A stretch of DNA of 64,000 nt from Lachnospiraceae bacterium (GTDB taxonomy: Bacteria; Bacillota; Clostridia; Lachnospirales; Lachnospiraceae), in assembly GCA_015056765.1 (NCBI GenBank), contig SVFQ01000006.1, forward strand, positions 1 to 64,000. The letters run 5' to 3'. The position numbers and the translations under genes are program-made. Shown one piece after another: positions 38,873 to 47,745 of the stretch. The notes under the pieces are model-generated. The model was not told the origin of the DNA. It saw only the letters and a list, made by a program, of their open reading frames with translations, and did no database searches. Position 1 is the first letter of the stretch. Every line of letters begins with the position of its first letter.

Positions 38873-40434
38873 AGAAACTGCAAAGATTTGGCATAAAAAC
38901 AATAGATTTTTTAGCAGTACTGCTTTTTGGCATTCTGGGCATCATTAGCTTATTTGGGGCGGTGATGACGGAGGATGCCTATCATATCGAGCAAAGCTTT
39001 GTATGGCATAACCCACTGCTTAGTATTCTTTGGGTGGTTTTGCTGGCGCTTGTTTTAGTTGGGTTAAATGTCCTTTTTGGCCGCATGGGAAATGGGGAAA
39101 GAGTATTACTGATTCTCTCTTCCTTATGGATATTTGGCGTGGTTTTACTTTGGGCCTTTTTGACCAAGAATGGGCCAAACGCAGACGGCGCTTCCGTCTA
39201 TTATGCGGCGAAGAAGTTTGCCAGAGGAGATTTTAGCTCTCTATCTTACAGGGATTCCTATTTCTCCTGCTATCCATTCCAACTGGGACTGGCTTTTTTC
39301 TACTCCATTTTTTTGAGACTTTTGCGGAATGACAGCTTCCACATTTTGCAGGTGGTAAATGCGTTCTGTATGGTGATTTGCCTCCTGATGCAGTTTGAAC
39401 TATGCAAGGAGTTTATGAGAGGGCAAGACCAGCAGAAGCGGAGAAAGGTTCAGCGGTACTGCATGCTCTTATTGGATGTATCAGCGCCTTTTCTTATCTT
39501 TGGATCCTTCCTGTATGGAGAAGTGCCTTCCTTTGCTTTTTTGCTGACAGCCACGGTTCTGTTTATCCGGATGCTTCGTAAAAACAGCATCATCGCTACC
39601 ATTTTTGGCTTTATCAGTCTTGTGCTGGCGGTGATGGTGAGACTGAATACCTACATTTTCCTGGTGGCACTGGCTATTATTTTAATCCTGTTCTTCATGG
39701 TACAGGGTGGTAAGTACAGCAGTAGAAAAAAGATTTTATTCTTCTGTTATTTCTTAGGCGTCATTCTGGCATCTGTGCGGGTAGTGCCGGCTATTGAGGA
39801 TGCGTATGGGAGACGTTCCTACACGGAAATCAATGATGGCGTGCCTACAGGCTGCTATCTGGCCATGGGAATCATGGATTCGGAAGTGGGACCCGGTTGG
39901 TACAACGGGTATAATTTCGAGACCTTTACCATAGATGCGGATTACGATAGCAAAAAGGCTCAGGCCATCGGTATGATGAAATACCGTATCCTAAGCCGGG
40001 AACTTTGGCAGAATCCGGTACAGGCCCTTGGATTCTATGGAAGAAAAGTGGTGTATGAGTGGATTAACTGCGGCTGGTCTGTGTATTCCGGTACTTTTAT
40101 TTCCTTTGGAGAGCGTCATCCCTTGGTGGATAAGCTTTTTGAAAAAGGACCCTATAAGGCCATCAGCAGATATATGAATACCTACCAGAGCTTGCTTTAT
40201 CTCTTGGTGGCGGTAGGTGCGTTCGGATTATGGCGCCGAAAAGAAGAGGACGGATACAGTGCTTTTACCAGAATCTTTCTCTTGACTGCCTTTGGAGGCT
40301 TCCTTTTTTATCTGGCGTGGGAAGCCGGTGGCAGATATGTATTACCCTATGCATTCTTTGTTTTGCCAAATGCGGCGATGGGACTGGAAAGTATAGAAGA
40401 TTTCATTAGTAAAAAAAGGGAAACAAAAGTATGA
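38869..40434 (+). CDS. Polytopic membrane protein, GT39/GT-C-like glycosyltransferase
   Basis: 'KNGPNADGASVYYAAKKFARGDFSSL'; about 11 TM segments; start overlaps the previous stop. Confidence 0.6.
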   Translation: MKKLQRFGIKTIDFLAVLLFGILGIISLFGAVMTEDAYHIEQSFVWHNPLLSILWVVLLALVLVGLNVLFGRMGNGERVLLILSSLWIFGVVLLWAFLTKNGPNADGASVYYAAKKFARGDFSSLSYRDSYFSCYPFQLGLAFFYSIFLRLLRNDSFHILQVVNAFCMVICLLMQFELCKEFMRGQDQQKRRKVQRYCMLLLDVSAPFLIFGSFLYGEVPSFAFLLTATVLFIRMLRKNSIIATIFGFISLVLAVMVRLNTYIFLVALAIILILFFMVQGGKYSSRKKILFFCYFLGVILASVRVVPAIEDAYGRRSYTEINDGVPTGCYLAMGIMDSEVGPGWYNGYNFETFTIDADYDSKKAQAIGMMKYRILSRELWQNPVQALGFYGRKVVYEWINCGWSVYSGTFISFGERHPLVDKLFEKGPYKAISRYMNTYQSLLYLLVAVGAFGLWRRKEEDGYSAFTRIFLLTAFGGFLFYLAWEAGGRYVLPYAFFVLPNAAMGLESIEDFISKKRETKV

Positions 40435-42140
40435 ATCAAAAAAACGCAAAGTGGAAGAGCATAGGCGGGATACTAGCCGTAACAGCGCTACTACTGGCGT
40501 TTTTTTCGTGCTTTCATCCTATTTATGCCACAAATGATGATGTGTTCCTAGATATGCTGGCGGGCGGTGCCATGACCGGAAGACCGGAGTGGAGATTGCT
40601 TCACGTAGGTATCGTGACTTCTACTTTTTTACATGGCTTGTATCTAGCATTGCCGGCGGTGAATTGGTACGGGGCGTATCTTTTATTTGCGGTAAGCTTT
40701 TCTATAGCTGTTTTCTGCGTGGCAGTATGTAAGAGTGTTTTGTGCCTGAAGCAAGAAGTTGCCGCTGCGATTCTTTTGATGGTTGTGGCAGCGGTGTTTC
40801 CGCACGGGATCACTTTACAATACACTACGATCAGTGGCCTTTTAGGCGCAGCAGCCATAGGGCTTTTGTTCTTAGATGGCCCTACGGTTCTATTTTATGT
40901 ACTACTCTGTATGGGCATAAGTCTAAGAGCAAATGCCTGCATCATGTTGGTGCCGATAATCGGGTTTTATTTCCTGTGGCATCGCAAAGAATGGAAGAAG
41001 GGGATACTTACCCTGCTGGTGATACTATTTCCTTTGCTCCTAAATGCCTTGGCTTATAGCTCGGCACCTTGGACGGATTTTAAAACCTATAATACCAACA
41101 GGGAAACCGTCTACGATTATGGTGGATACCCTTCCTATGAAGAAAATGAAGACTTTTATCAGGGACTGGGACTTTCCAAGGCAGCTTATGAGGCTGCTTC
41201 TGAGAGGTATCAGCTTCTGCTGACAGAAGAAATCGATAAAGACGCTATGGTGTCCATAGCAGAGAAGGCAAAGGAACAGCGCCGGGCAGGCGGGACAAAA
41301 GGAATGGCCAAAGTATCCGGCATGATGTGGGCCTATGTGCAGCGGCATCTTTCCTACGGGGACAGACCTCTGGATATGCTGGTGCTGCTACTGTGGGTGC
41401 CGGCCTTGCTGGGCATGCTATGCTTGCCAAAAGAAAAGCGTAAAGCGTACCTACTGGGACTTGCTTCTCTTCTTACGGGAACTCTTATCATGTGGGGCTA
41501 TTTAACCTATGGGGAGCGTATGCCATCCAGAGTAACACAGATTATTTATCTGGTAGAGCTCTTTGGACTATTGGCTTGTATGATTAAGTGGGTTTTGCCG
41601 GAACTCATGGGTCAGGCAAAACAGGGAGGAAGGCTTTCCAAAGTTTTGCCATGTGGATATGAGGTGCTTATGCTTCTGGCTCTTCTTCTGGCCCTTCGTA
41701 ATGGAGTGGCCTATGGCAAGCAGGATTTGGCGGAAAATGCTGGAAGAATTGCCATGAGCGCGCAGCAGGCAGAACTGCAAAGCTATATGTCGCAGCACCA
41801 GGGTATCTATCTGTTGGATATGAATTCTTTTAGTGATTATACGAAACAGGCTTTACAGAAACCCGCACTACAGGCAGGAGATGCCACCTTTTTCTATATG
41901 GGTAGCTGGATGGTAAAAAGCCCTTGGTATGGGGAGAGCTTGAAGAAACTGGGGACGGATGTTGCCACATTAGAAAAAAGTGCGTATTATGTTTTTCGTG
42001 ACACCCCGCAAACTTCTTCTGATTATTTACAATCCTATATAAAGGCCGACTTAGGGGAAGATTTTGTGCTGGAACAGATGGATGCAATTTCATGTGGGGA
42101 CGGCATGCAGTTCCTTATCTATCACGTGAAAGAGAAATAA
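40431..42140 (+). CDS. Polytopic membrane protein of unknown function (GT-C-like)
   Basis: 'FHPIYATNDDVFLDMLAGGAMTGRPEWRLLHVG'; many TM segments; ATGA overlap. Confidence 0.55.
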   Translation: MNQKNAKWKSIGGILAVTALLLAFFSCFHPIYATNDDVFLDMLAGGAMTGRPEWRLLHVGIVTSTFLHGLYLALPAVNWYGAYLLFAVSFSIAVFCVAVCKSVLCLKQEVAAAILLMVVAAVFPHGITLQYTTISGLLGAAAIGLLFLDGPTVLFYVLLCMGISLRANACIMLVPIIGFYFLWHRKEWKKGILTLLVILFPLLLNALAYSSAPWTDFKTYNTNRETVYDYGGYPSYEENEDFYQGLGLSKAAYEAASERYQLLLTEEIDKDAMVSIAEKAKEQRRAGGTKGMAKVSGMMWAYVQRHLSYGDRPLDMLVLLLWVPALLGMLCLPKEKRKAYLLGLASLLTGTLIMWGYLTYGERMPSRVTQIIYLVELFGLLACMIKWVLPELMGQAKQGGRLSKVLPCGYEVLMLLALLLALRNGVAYGKQDLAENAGRIAMSAQQAELQSYMSQHQGIYLLDMNSFSDYTKQALQKPALQAGDATFFYMGSWMVKSPWYGESLKKLGTDVATLEKSAYYVFRDTPQTSSDYLQSYIKADLGEDFVLEQMDAISCGDGMQFLIYHVKEK

Positions 42141-42147
42141 CGGAAAT

Positions 42148-43611
42148 ATGAACAAAACGAAAACACAAGCAAAACTCATCAACTGTATAGCAATTGTATT
42201 TTTGGTATTACAGCTCATACCGATTCTATATTTGGCACAGTTCAATCATCCGGTAGGGGATGATTATAAGTATGGAACTGCAAGCCATGCAGTGTGGACA
42301 AGTACCGGCAATCTTTTCAAGGTAATCGGTGCAGCAGCTGCCGGGGTGAAGCAGGATTATGTGGAATGGCAGGGCACCTATAGCGCTCTGTTTCTCATGA
42401 GACTACAGCCGACAGTTTTTGCTGAATCTGCTTATGCCTTAGTGCCCTGGATGATGCTTGGGCTTTTGATTTGCAGCATGCTCTATCTTGTGAGAACGGT
42501 GTTTGCAGACTGGTGTAAGGTGGAGATGCCCTACTGGATTGCGGTGGCGGTGCTGCTTGCTACAATCTGTATTCAGTTAGCACCCAATGCTTCAGAGCAG
42601 TTTTTCTGGTACAACGGAGCTGTATATTACAACGGCTTCCAAGGCTTTATGCTTTTGTACATCGCCTGGATGTTGCGATTCCAAAATCGTCAAAAGATTC
42701 GTTATATGGTTTACTTAGGGCTGGCAGCGTTTGTCATTGCCGGCGGTAACTATATTACGGTACTGACTACCATGATTTTGACCTTCACCATGATTGTTTA
42801 TAGCCTGTGGAAGAAGAAATGGAAACATGTGGCGGTCTATGGCGGTAGCCTTTTGATTCTGCTCATTGGATTTGCCATTAGCGCCAAAGCTCCCGGAAAC
42901 GCAGTCCGTGCGGCTGGGCTTTTAGGCATGGGCCCGGTGGCAGCAGTAAAGGCCTCTATTATAAAAGGTGTGGATTATTACCTGGTATGGGCGGATAAGT
43001 GGTGGCTTCTGGTTTTGATGGCCCTTCTTCCGATGATGGTGTATGCGATTCATCGTATGACTTACCGATTCCCTTTGTCGGGACTGGTGCTGTTATACAG
43101 CTATCTGGTGTTCTGTGCCATGGGCACACCTACTTTTTATGCCATGGGTTCCACGGGACCAGGCCGAGTGGTAAATATCGTGTATGACGGATTTATTCTC
43201 ACAAGTTATTTCCAGGTTTTTTATCTTCTTGGATGGTACCTGAAGAAAAAGCAAACTTTTACGGAGGGAGAAGGCATCCTTACTGTGTGGAAAAAAGAGA
43301 CCTGGTTTGTATGGCTTGGGCTGGTGGGCTTTCTCTTGGTGGCATTCCTTTTGTCCGGCGGACATAAGGACAAAACTTCTGTAGTAGCAGCGAAAGTCTG
43401 GATCAGAGGCGATGGCAAGGTATACCAGCAGGAGTTTGAAGAAAGACTGAAGGTGCTGGAAGATGTCAGCGTAACAGACCCGGTATTCCATAGCTATAGC
43501 ATCAAACCGGATTTGGTCTTCGTAGCAGACGGCACAGATGACCCGAACTTCGTGAACAATACGGAGTGGGCAGAATTCTATGGCAAGAATTCTATTGTTG
43601 TGGTAGACTAG
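42148..43611 (+). CDS. DUF6056-like polytopic membrane protein
   Basis: 'FNHPVGDDYKYGTASHAVW...WQGTYSALFLMRLQPTVF', 'NASEQFFWYNGAVYYNGFQGFMLLY'. Confidence 0.7.
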   Translation: MNKTKTQAKLINCIAIVFLVLQLIPILYLAQFNHPVGDDYKYGTASHAVWTSTGNLFKVIGAAAAGVKQDYVEWQGTYSALFLMRLQPTVFAESAYALVPWMMLGLLICSMLYLVRTVFADWCKVEMPYWIAVAVLLATICIQLAPNASEQFFWYNGAVYYNGFQGFMLLYIAWMLRFQNRQKIRYMVYLGLAAFVIAGGNYITVLTTMILTFTMIVYSLWKKKWKHVAVYGGSLLILLIGFAISAKAPGNAVRAAGLLGMGPVAAVKASIIKGVDYYLVWADKWWLLVLMALLPMMVYAIHRMTYRFPLSGLVLLYSYLVFCAMGTPTFYAMGSTGPGRVVNIVYDGFILTSYFQVFYLLGWYLKKKQTFTEGEGILTVWKKETWFVWLGLVGFLLVAFLLSGGHKDKTSVVAAKVWIRGDGKVYQQEFEERLKVLEDVSVTDPVFHSYSIKPDLVFVADGTDDPNFVNNTEWAEFYGKNSIVVVD

Positions 43612-43676
43612 TTTTGTATGACCATAAGCCGTAAAGGCTTAGTATAGATTGAAAAGTAGAAAAGGTAGATAGAATC

Positions 43677-44678
43677 ATGATCGATAATGAAACCATATTA
43701 GTAACAGGTGGTACAGGTACATTCGGTAAGGCATTTACCCGTTATGTCTTGGAGCACTACAATCCTAAGAAAGTCATCATCTACAGCCGTGACGAATTCA
43801 AACAGTTCATTATGGCCAATGAGATGAAAGAATATGCAGACAAGCTTCGTTTCTTCATCGGTGATGTAAGAGATAAAGAACGCTTGAAAAGAGCTTTTGA
43901 AGGCGTAGATTATGTGGTACATGCAGCAGCTATGAAACAAGTTCCTGCTTGCGAGTACAACCCAAATGAAGCAATCAAGACCAATATCCACGGCGCACAG
44001 AATGTCATCGATGCAGCGCTGGATGCGAATGTAAAGAAAGTCGTAGCGCTTTCTACAGATAAAGCAGTTAACCCTGTAAACTTATACGGTGGTACCAAGC
44101 TGGTTAGTGATAAGCTTTTCATCGCTGCAAATGCTTATGTAGGCGACAAGCAGACCAACTTCTCCATTGTTAGATATGGTAATGTAGCAGGAAGCCGTGG
44201 TAGTGTTATTCCATTTTTCCAGAACATCATCAATCAGGGTAAGACAGAACTGCCTATTACAGACTATCGTATGACTCGTTTCTGGATCAGTATTACAGAA
44301 GGTGTAGAGCTGGTAATCAAAGCATTAAAAGAAGCAACCGGTGGTGAGACTTTCATCTCTAAGATTCCTTCTTTCAAGATTACTGATTTGGCACAGGCTA
44401 TGCAGCCTGGTTGCACTATGCCTGAAGTAGGTATCCGTGAAGGTGAGAAACTGCATGAAATCATGGTTACTGTAGAGGATGCACCTTTTACCTATGAGTA
44501 TGAGAAGCACTTCATCGTGTTCCCTCAGATGGTATGGAACAATCGCCAGAAAGCCAATGCAAATGGACTTGGCAAGAAAGTGGAGGAGGGATTCTCCTAT
44601 ACTTCCGGTAATAATACATGGTGGCTCACTGTAGAGGAGATTCAGGAGCGCCTTAAAACACTTGAACTTGAACATTAA
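43677..44678 (+). CDS. pseB: UDP-N-acetylglucosamine 4,6-dehydratase (inverting), pseudaminic acid pathway
   Basis: 'ILVTGGTGTFGKAFTRYVLEHY', 'HAAAMKQVPACEYNPNEAIKTNIHGAQNVIDAA', 'LSTDKAVNPVNLYGGTKLVSDKLF', 'VRYGNVAGSRGSVIPFF'. Confidence 0.9.
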   Translation: MIDNETILVTGGTGTFGKAFTRYVLEHYNPKKVIIYSRDEFKQFIMANEMKEYADKLRFFIGDVRDKERLKRAFEGVDYVVHAAAMKQVPACEYNPNEAIKTNIHGAQNVIDAALDANVKKVVALSTDKAVNPVNLYGGTKLVSDKLFIAANAYVGDKQTNFSIVRYGNVAGSRGSVIPFFQNIINQGKTELPITDYRMTRFWISITEGVELVIKALKEATGGETFISKIPSFKITDLAQAMQPGCTMPEVGIREGEKLHEIMVTVEDAPFTYEYEKHFIVFPQMVWNNRQKANANGLGKKVEEGFSYTSGNNTWWLTVEEIQERLKTLELEH

Positions 44679-44686
44679 TTCCTAGG

Positions 44687-44722
44687 CTACCGCCGAGGCT
44701 TTTGCCTGGCGGTAGTTTTTTT
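44687..44722 (+). terminator. Intrinsic terminator of pseB, forming the left tip of the inverted-repeat element
   Basis: CTACCGCCgAGGC-tttt-GCCTgGCGGTAG followed by TTTTTTTT. Confidence 0.8.
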
Positions 44723-44993
44723 TATATTGCAGGGAGGGCGTGGACTTCGGAGCATTTTTTTGGGGGGCCGGGCGTATATAGTTTACAACGCAGGCCGCTC
44801 TCGCTACGGTTTTCACGTAGCGGTACTAAGTTCGCCTCGCGTGGCGGGCTCACTAAGTACCGACGTGAAAAAGTGCCTGCTTTTGTAAACTATATACGCC
44901 CGGCCCACAGCAAGAACTATAGATTGCTCCGAAGTCCACGCCCCATAATATAGATTAAAGAGACTACCGCCAGGTAAAAGCCTCAGCGGTGGT
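44687..44993. repeat. Long (about 307 bp) nested inverted-repeat element; MITE-like or large structured RNA
   Basis: Arms: 44687-44716 with 44964-44993 (30 bp, 3 mismatches); 44736-44754 with 44925-44943 (19/19); 44765-44788 with 44883-44906 (24/24); further inner pairing TTTTCACGT/ACGTGAAAA and GGTACT/AGTACC. Confidence 0.92.
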
Positions 44994-45085
44994 GGGAGAT
45001 GGAGTAATGTATAGCCTGCGGCGCTAGAAATAAGCAGTATTGTGGGATATACTAGGGATAAAGTGATAAAAGAGAAAGAGAATAA

Positions 45086-46351
45086 GTGCTAATGGCAAGT
45101 GGTAATAGAGAACGTGAAAAATTGAAAATACGCTGGACGCTGCATAGTTTAAGGTTTGCAGCTGTTTTGTTTATTGTATATACGATTTTTAGCTTTGAGC
45201 TTTTTTACAATCAGGCGCATCATGATAGTTTTGAGAAGTTTCAGTGGTTTATGTCGGATATTGATGCGTATTTGGAGGAGATGCAGGGGATCGATAGTGG
45301 GTTTGATTTTCCGTATCCTATTTTCTTCATGCTGGGTAGGTTCTTCATGTTGTTTACAGATGTGGGGACGGCAGCAGCCATTGCCACGGTGGTACTTAAT
45401 TCCATTAGTGTGTTTGCCTTGCTGTATTTCTTTGAAGTCATTACCAGGAGGTTCTGGGGTGAGGGATATGAGGAGCTTCGACAGCATCTGGTGGTAGCGC
45501 TTAGTTTTGGTATTTTGATGGTGTCCATGCTGTATGCGCCAAAGGGTGTGTATTTGCCGGGTATGGATCATAAGTATTTGGGTGTTTTTTCACCAAATCC
45601 TTGGCATAATCATACGTATTTGGCGACTCGTGGGTTTGCCATCGTAGCTTTCTTTTTGCTGGCAGAGATTTTGGAGTATTACGAGAAAAAGGTAGATGTG
45701 AAGCAGTATGTGCTGTTTTCTATATTCCTTTTGTTGACGACTTTGGCGAAACCTAGTTTTACTCTGGTGCTGGGCAGTACCATGGTGGTGCTGATGCTGG
45801 TAAGGCTCATTGCACATAAGGGGCAGACATGGAAGCAGACGCTGTATTTGGGGATTTGTTTTATTCCCACGATACTGGATTTGCTGTATCAGTTTGGTGG
45901 TGTATTTGGTAGTAGAGGGCATGCCGGTGAAGACGGTGGTATTGGGTTTGGCATCGGTGCTGCTTGGTCGCAGTATACTCATAATATTCCGTTAGCGATT
46001 ATGCTGGCTTTTGCATTCCCCGGGTTTGTACTGCTACTGAATCTGAAATATCTTCTGACTGATGTAAGATTTCGATTTAGCTGGGAATTAGCGCTTGCAT
46101 CCCTACTGGAGTTTTTATTCCTGTTTGAAAAGGGTGATCGTTTTGTTCACACGAATTTCTCTTGGGGCTACATGCATGGCATCTTCTTTGCCTTTGTGGG
46201 CAGTACTTTGCTACTTTTGGAGAATACCAGAAAGAAACGGCAGCCTATATGGGTTTTGACATTGGAGTGGACACTGTTTATCTGGCATGTGCTGGCGGGT
46301 TTCCGTTTCTTTGCGTATATGTTTAGTGGACAGTTCTATTATAGTTTTTAG
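45086..46351 (+). CDS. Polytopic membrane protein of unknown function (paralog 1 of pair)
   Basis: Multiple TM; 'SPNPWHNHTYLATRGFAI', 'TTLAKPSFTLVLG', 'TNFSWGYMHGIFFAF'. Confidence 0.65.
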   Translation: MLMASGNREREKLKIRWTLHSLRFAAVLFIVYTIFSFELFYNQAHHDSFEKFQWFMSDIDAYLEEMQGIDSGFDFPYPIFFMLGRFFMLFTDVGTAAAIATVVLNSISVFALLYFFEVITRRFWGEGYEELRQHLVVALSFGILMVSMLYAPKGVYLPGMDHKYLGVFSPNPWHNHTYLATRGFAIVAFFLLAEILEYYEKKVDVKQYVLFSIFLLLTTLAKPSFTLVLGSTMVVLMLVRLIAHKGQTWKQTLYLGICFIPTILDLLYQFGGVFGSRGHAGEDGGIGFGIGAAWSQYTHNIPLAIMLAFAFPGFVLLLNLKYLLTDVRFRFSWELALASLLEFLFLFEKGDRFVHTNFSWGYMHGIFFAFVGSTLLLLENTRKKRQPIWVLTLEWTLFIWHVLAGFRFFAYMFSGQFYYSF

Positions 46352-46363
46352 TTAGCTTATATC

Positions 46364-47698
46364 GTGGATGAGCAACTGGATTCAGATTGCAATGGGTTTG
46401 GAGATATGGATTTGAACAATAAGAGACAGAATTTGAATGTAGAAGCAATTCTAGTACACTTGGCTATCATTTTTTATGGTTTATCTGCATGCTATCTGTA
46501 CTACCGCCAGACTTTGTGGACGGGAGGCGCAGTGTTTGAATCAGACCTCCCGGTGCATATTCGCATGGTGATTGTGGATGGTTGGTACTATTCCCTCACA
46601 GCACTTGTGTATAAGCTGTTGTATTTTTTGCCGGATGGAAATCTTGCCATTGCCATCTTTTTGGCGGGATGTACCATGGCATCGGTATATGTGACCACCG
46701 TACTTTTGCAGGTGTTGAGAGGATTCTTTGCCAATGAGGCAAAGGAAGAGCTTCAGCTTTTCATGAATGTGAGACGGCAGAATCTGTATCTGTTTGGTGG
46801 GCTTGCGTTGAATTTCGTGATGCCTTGCTATGTGACTGGTTTTTCTGATGGTAGATATATTGGTATGCAGTCAGCCAGTATTTGGCACAATTCGACCTAC
46901 ATCGTCATGAAGCCTTTGGCGATTATTTGTGTCATTTTGTATCTGAATCTGCTTTCTAAGATTCAGGAGCACTTTCAGGCAAAGGAGCTTCTTACTTTTG
47001 CCGGAATGCTGGCTTTGACTACGGCCGTGAAACCGAGCTTTCTTACGGTATTTGCGCCGGTGATGTTGATTTTCTTGATTGTGGACTTGGTGAAGAGGGT
47101 TCCTTTCCGGAGATTATTTGCCTTTGGATGTTGCGTATTGCCCTCCCTAGTGGTAATCCTGATTCAAAATGCAATTCTTTTTGGCGGCTCTACAGGAGAG
47201 GGGTGGATGATAGCACCGGGAGCCGTGCTTAGACAGCACAGTGGATATCCTGCAGTTGCAGCGGCACTTTCTGTATTCTTCCCGCTGCTTGTGGCTTTAT
47301 TCCACTGGAAAGATACCAGATACCGCGTGGTGCAGTTTGTATACTTGATGGGTATCGTGGGGTTTGCTGAGCTATTCCTCTTTAGTGAGACCGGCAAGAG
47401 AGCGCAGGATGGGAATTTCATGTGGGGTTATAGCTTTGCCCTGTTATTGGTATTTACTATGGCGCTTTTGACTTGGTGGAAATCCCTAAAGCAGTTGATC
47501 GGCTTGGTGGTTGGAAAGCCTGTAGGTGGCAGAGATTCTTCTGAGGCAAAAGCAAAGGTATCAGGTCAGTCCATACAGGCATGGACATTGGCCGGTGAAG
47601 TGATTGTTACGACGATTGTATTAGGATATCACTTGTACTGCGGCGTACTTTTCTACGGAAGACTTTTACAGGGTGTGTCCTATTATATGTGGACGTAG
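46364..47698 (+). CDS. Polytopic membrane protein of unknown function (paralog 2 of pair)
   Basis: 'SASIWHNSTYIVMKPLAI', 'TTAVKPSFLTVFAP', 'GNFMWGYSFALLLVF'; several start codons possible, e.g. 46406 for MDLNNKRQ. Confidence 0.65.
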   Translation: MDEQLDSDCNGFGDMDLNNKRQNLNVEAILVHLAIIFYGLSACYLYYRQTLWTGGAVFESDLPVHIRMVIVDGWYYSLTALVYKLLYFLPDGNLAIAIFLAGCTMASVYVTTVLLQVLRGFFANEAKEELQLFMNVRRQNLYLFGGLALNFVMPCYVTGFSDGRYIGMQSASIWHNSTYIVMKPLAIICVILYLNLLSKIQEHFQAKELLTFAGMLALTTAVKPSFLTVFAPVMLIFLIVDLVKRVPFRRLFAFGCCVLPSLVVILIQNAILFGGSTGEGWMIAPGAVLRQHSGYPAVAAALSVFFPLLVALFHWKDTRYRVVQFVYLMGIVGFAELFLFSETGKRAQDGNFMWGYSFALLLVFTMALLTWWKSLKQLIGLVVGKPVGGRDSSEAKAKVSGQSIQAWTLAGEVIVTTIVLGYHLYCGVLFYGRLLQGVSYYMWT

Positions 47699-47745
47699 TG
47701 ATACAATGAAAACAGCAATAGTGTAGTTTTGATTGAGGTCAAAGT

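Noticed and set aside
44702-44953. 83-aa ORF in the supplied track (MPGGSFFYIAGRAWTSEHFFGG...)
   Set aside because: Lies entirely inside the inverted-repeat element; composition reflects the repeat, no SD, no recognisable domain.
45149-45982. Minus-strand ORFs of 130-140 aa opposite the membrane paralog
   Set aside because: Low-complexity His/Gln/Lys-rich translations typical of antisense to hydrophobic genes.
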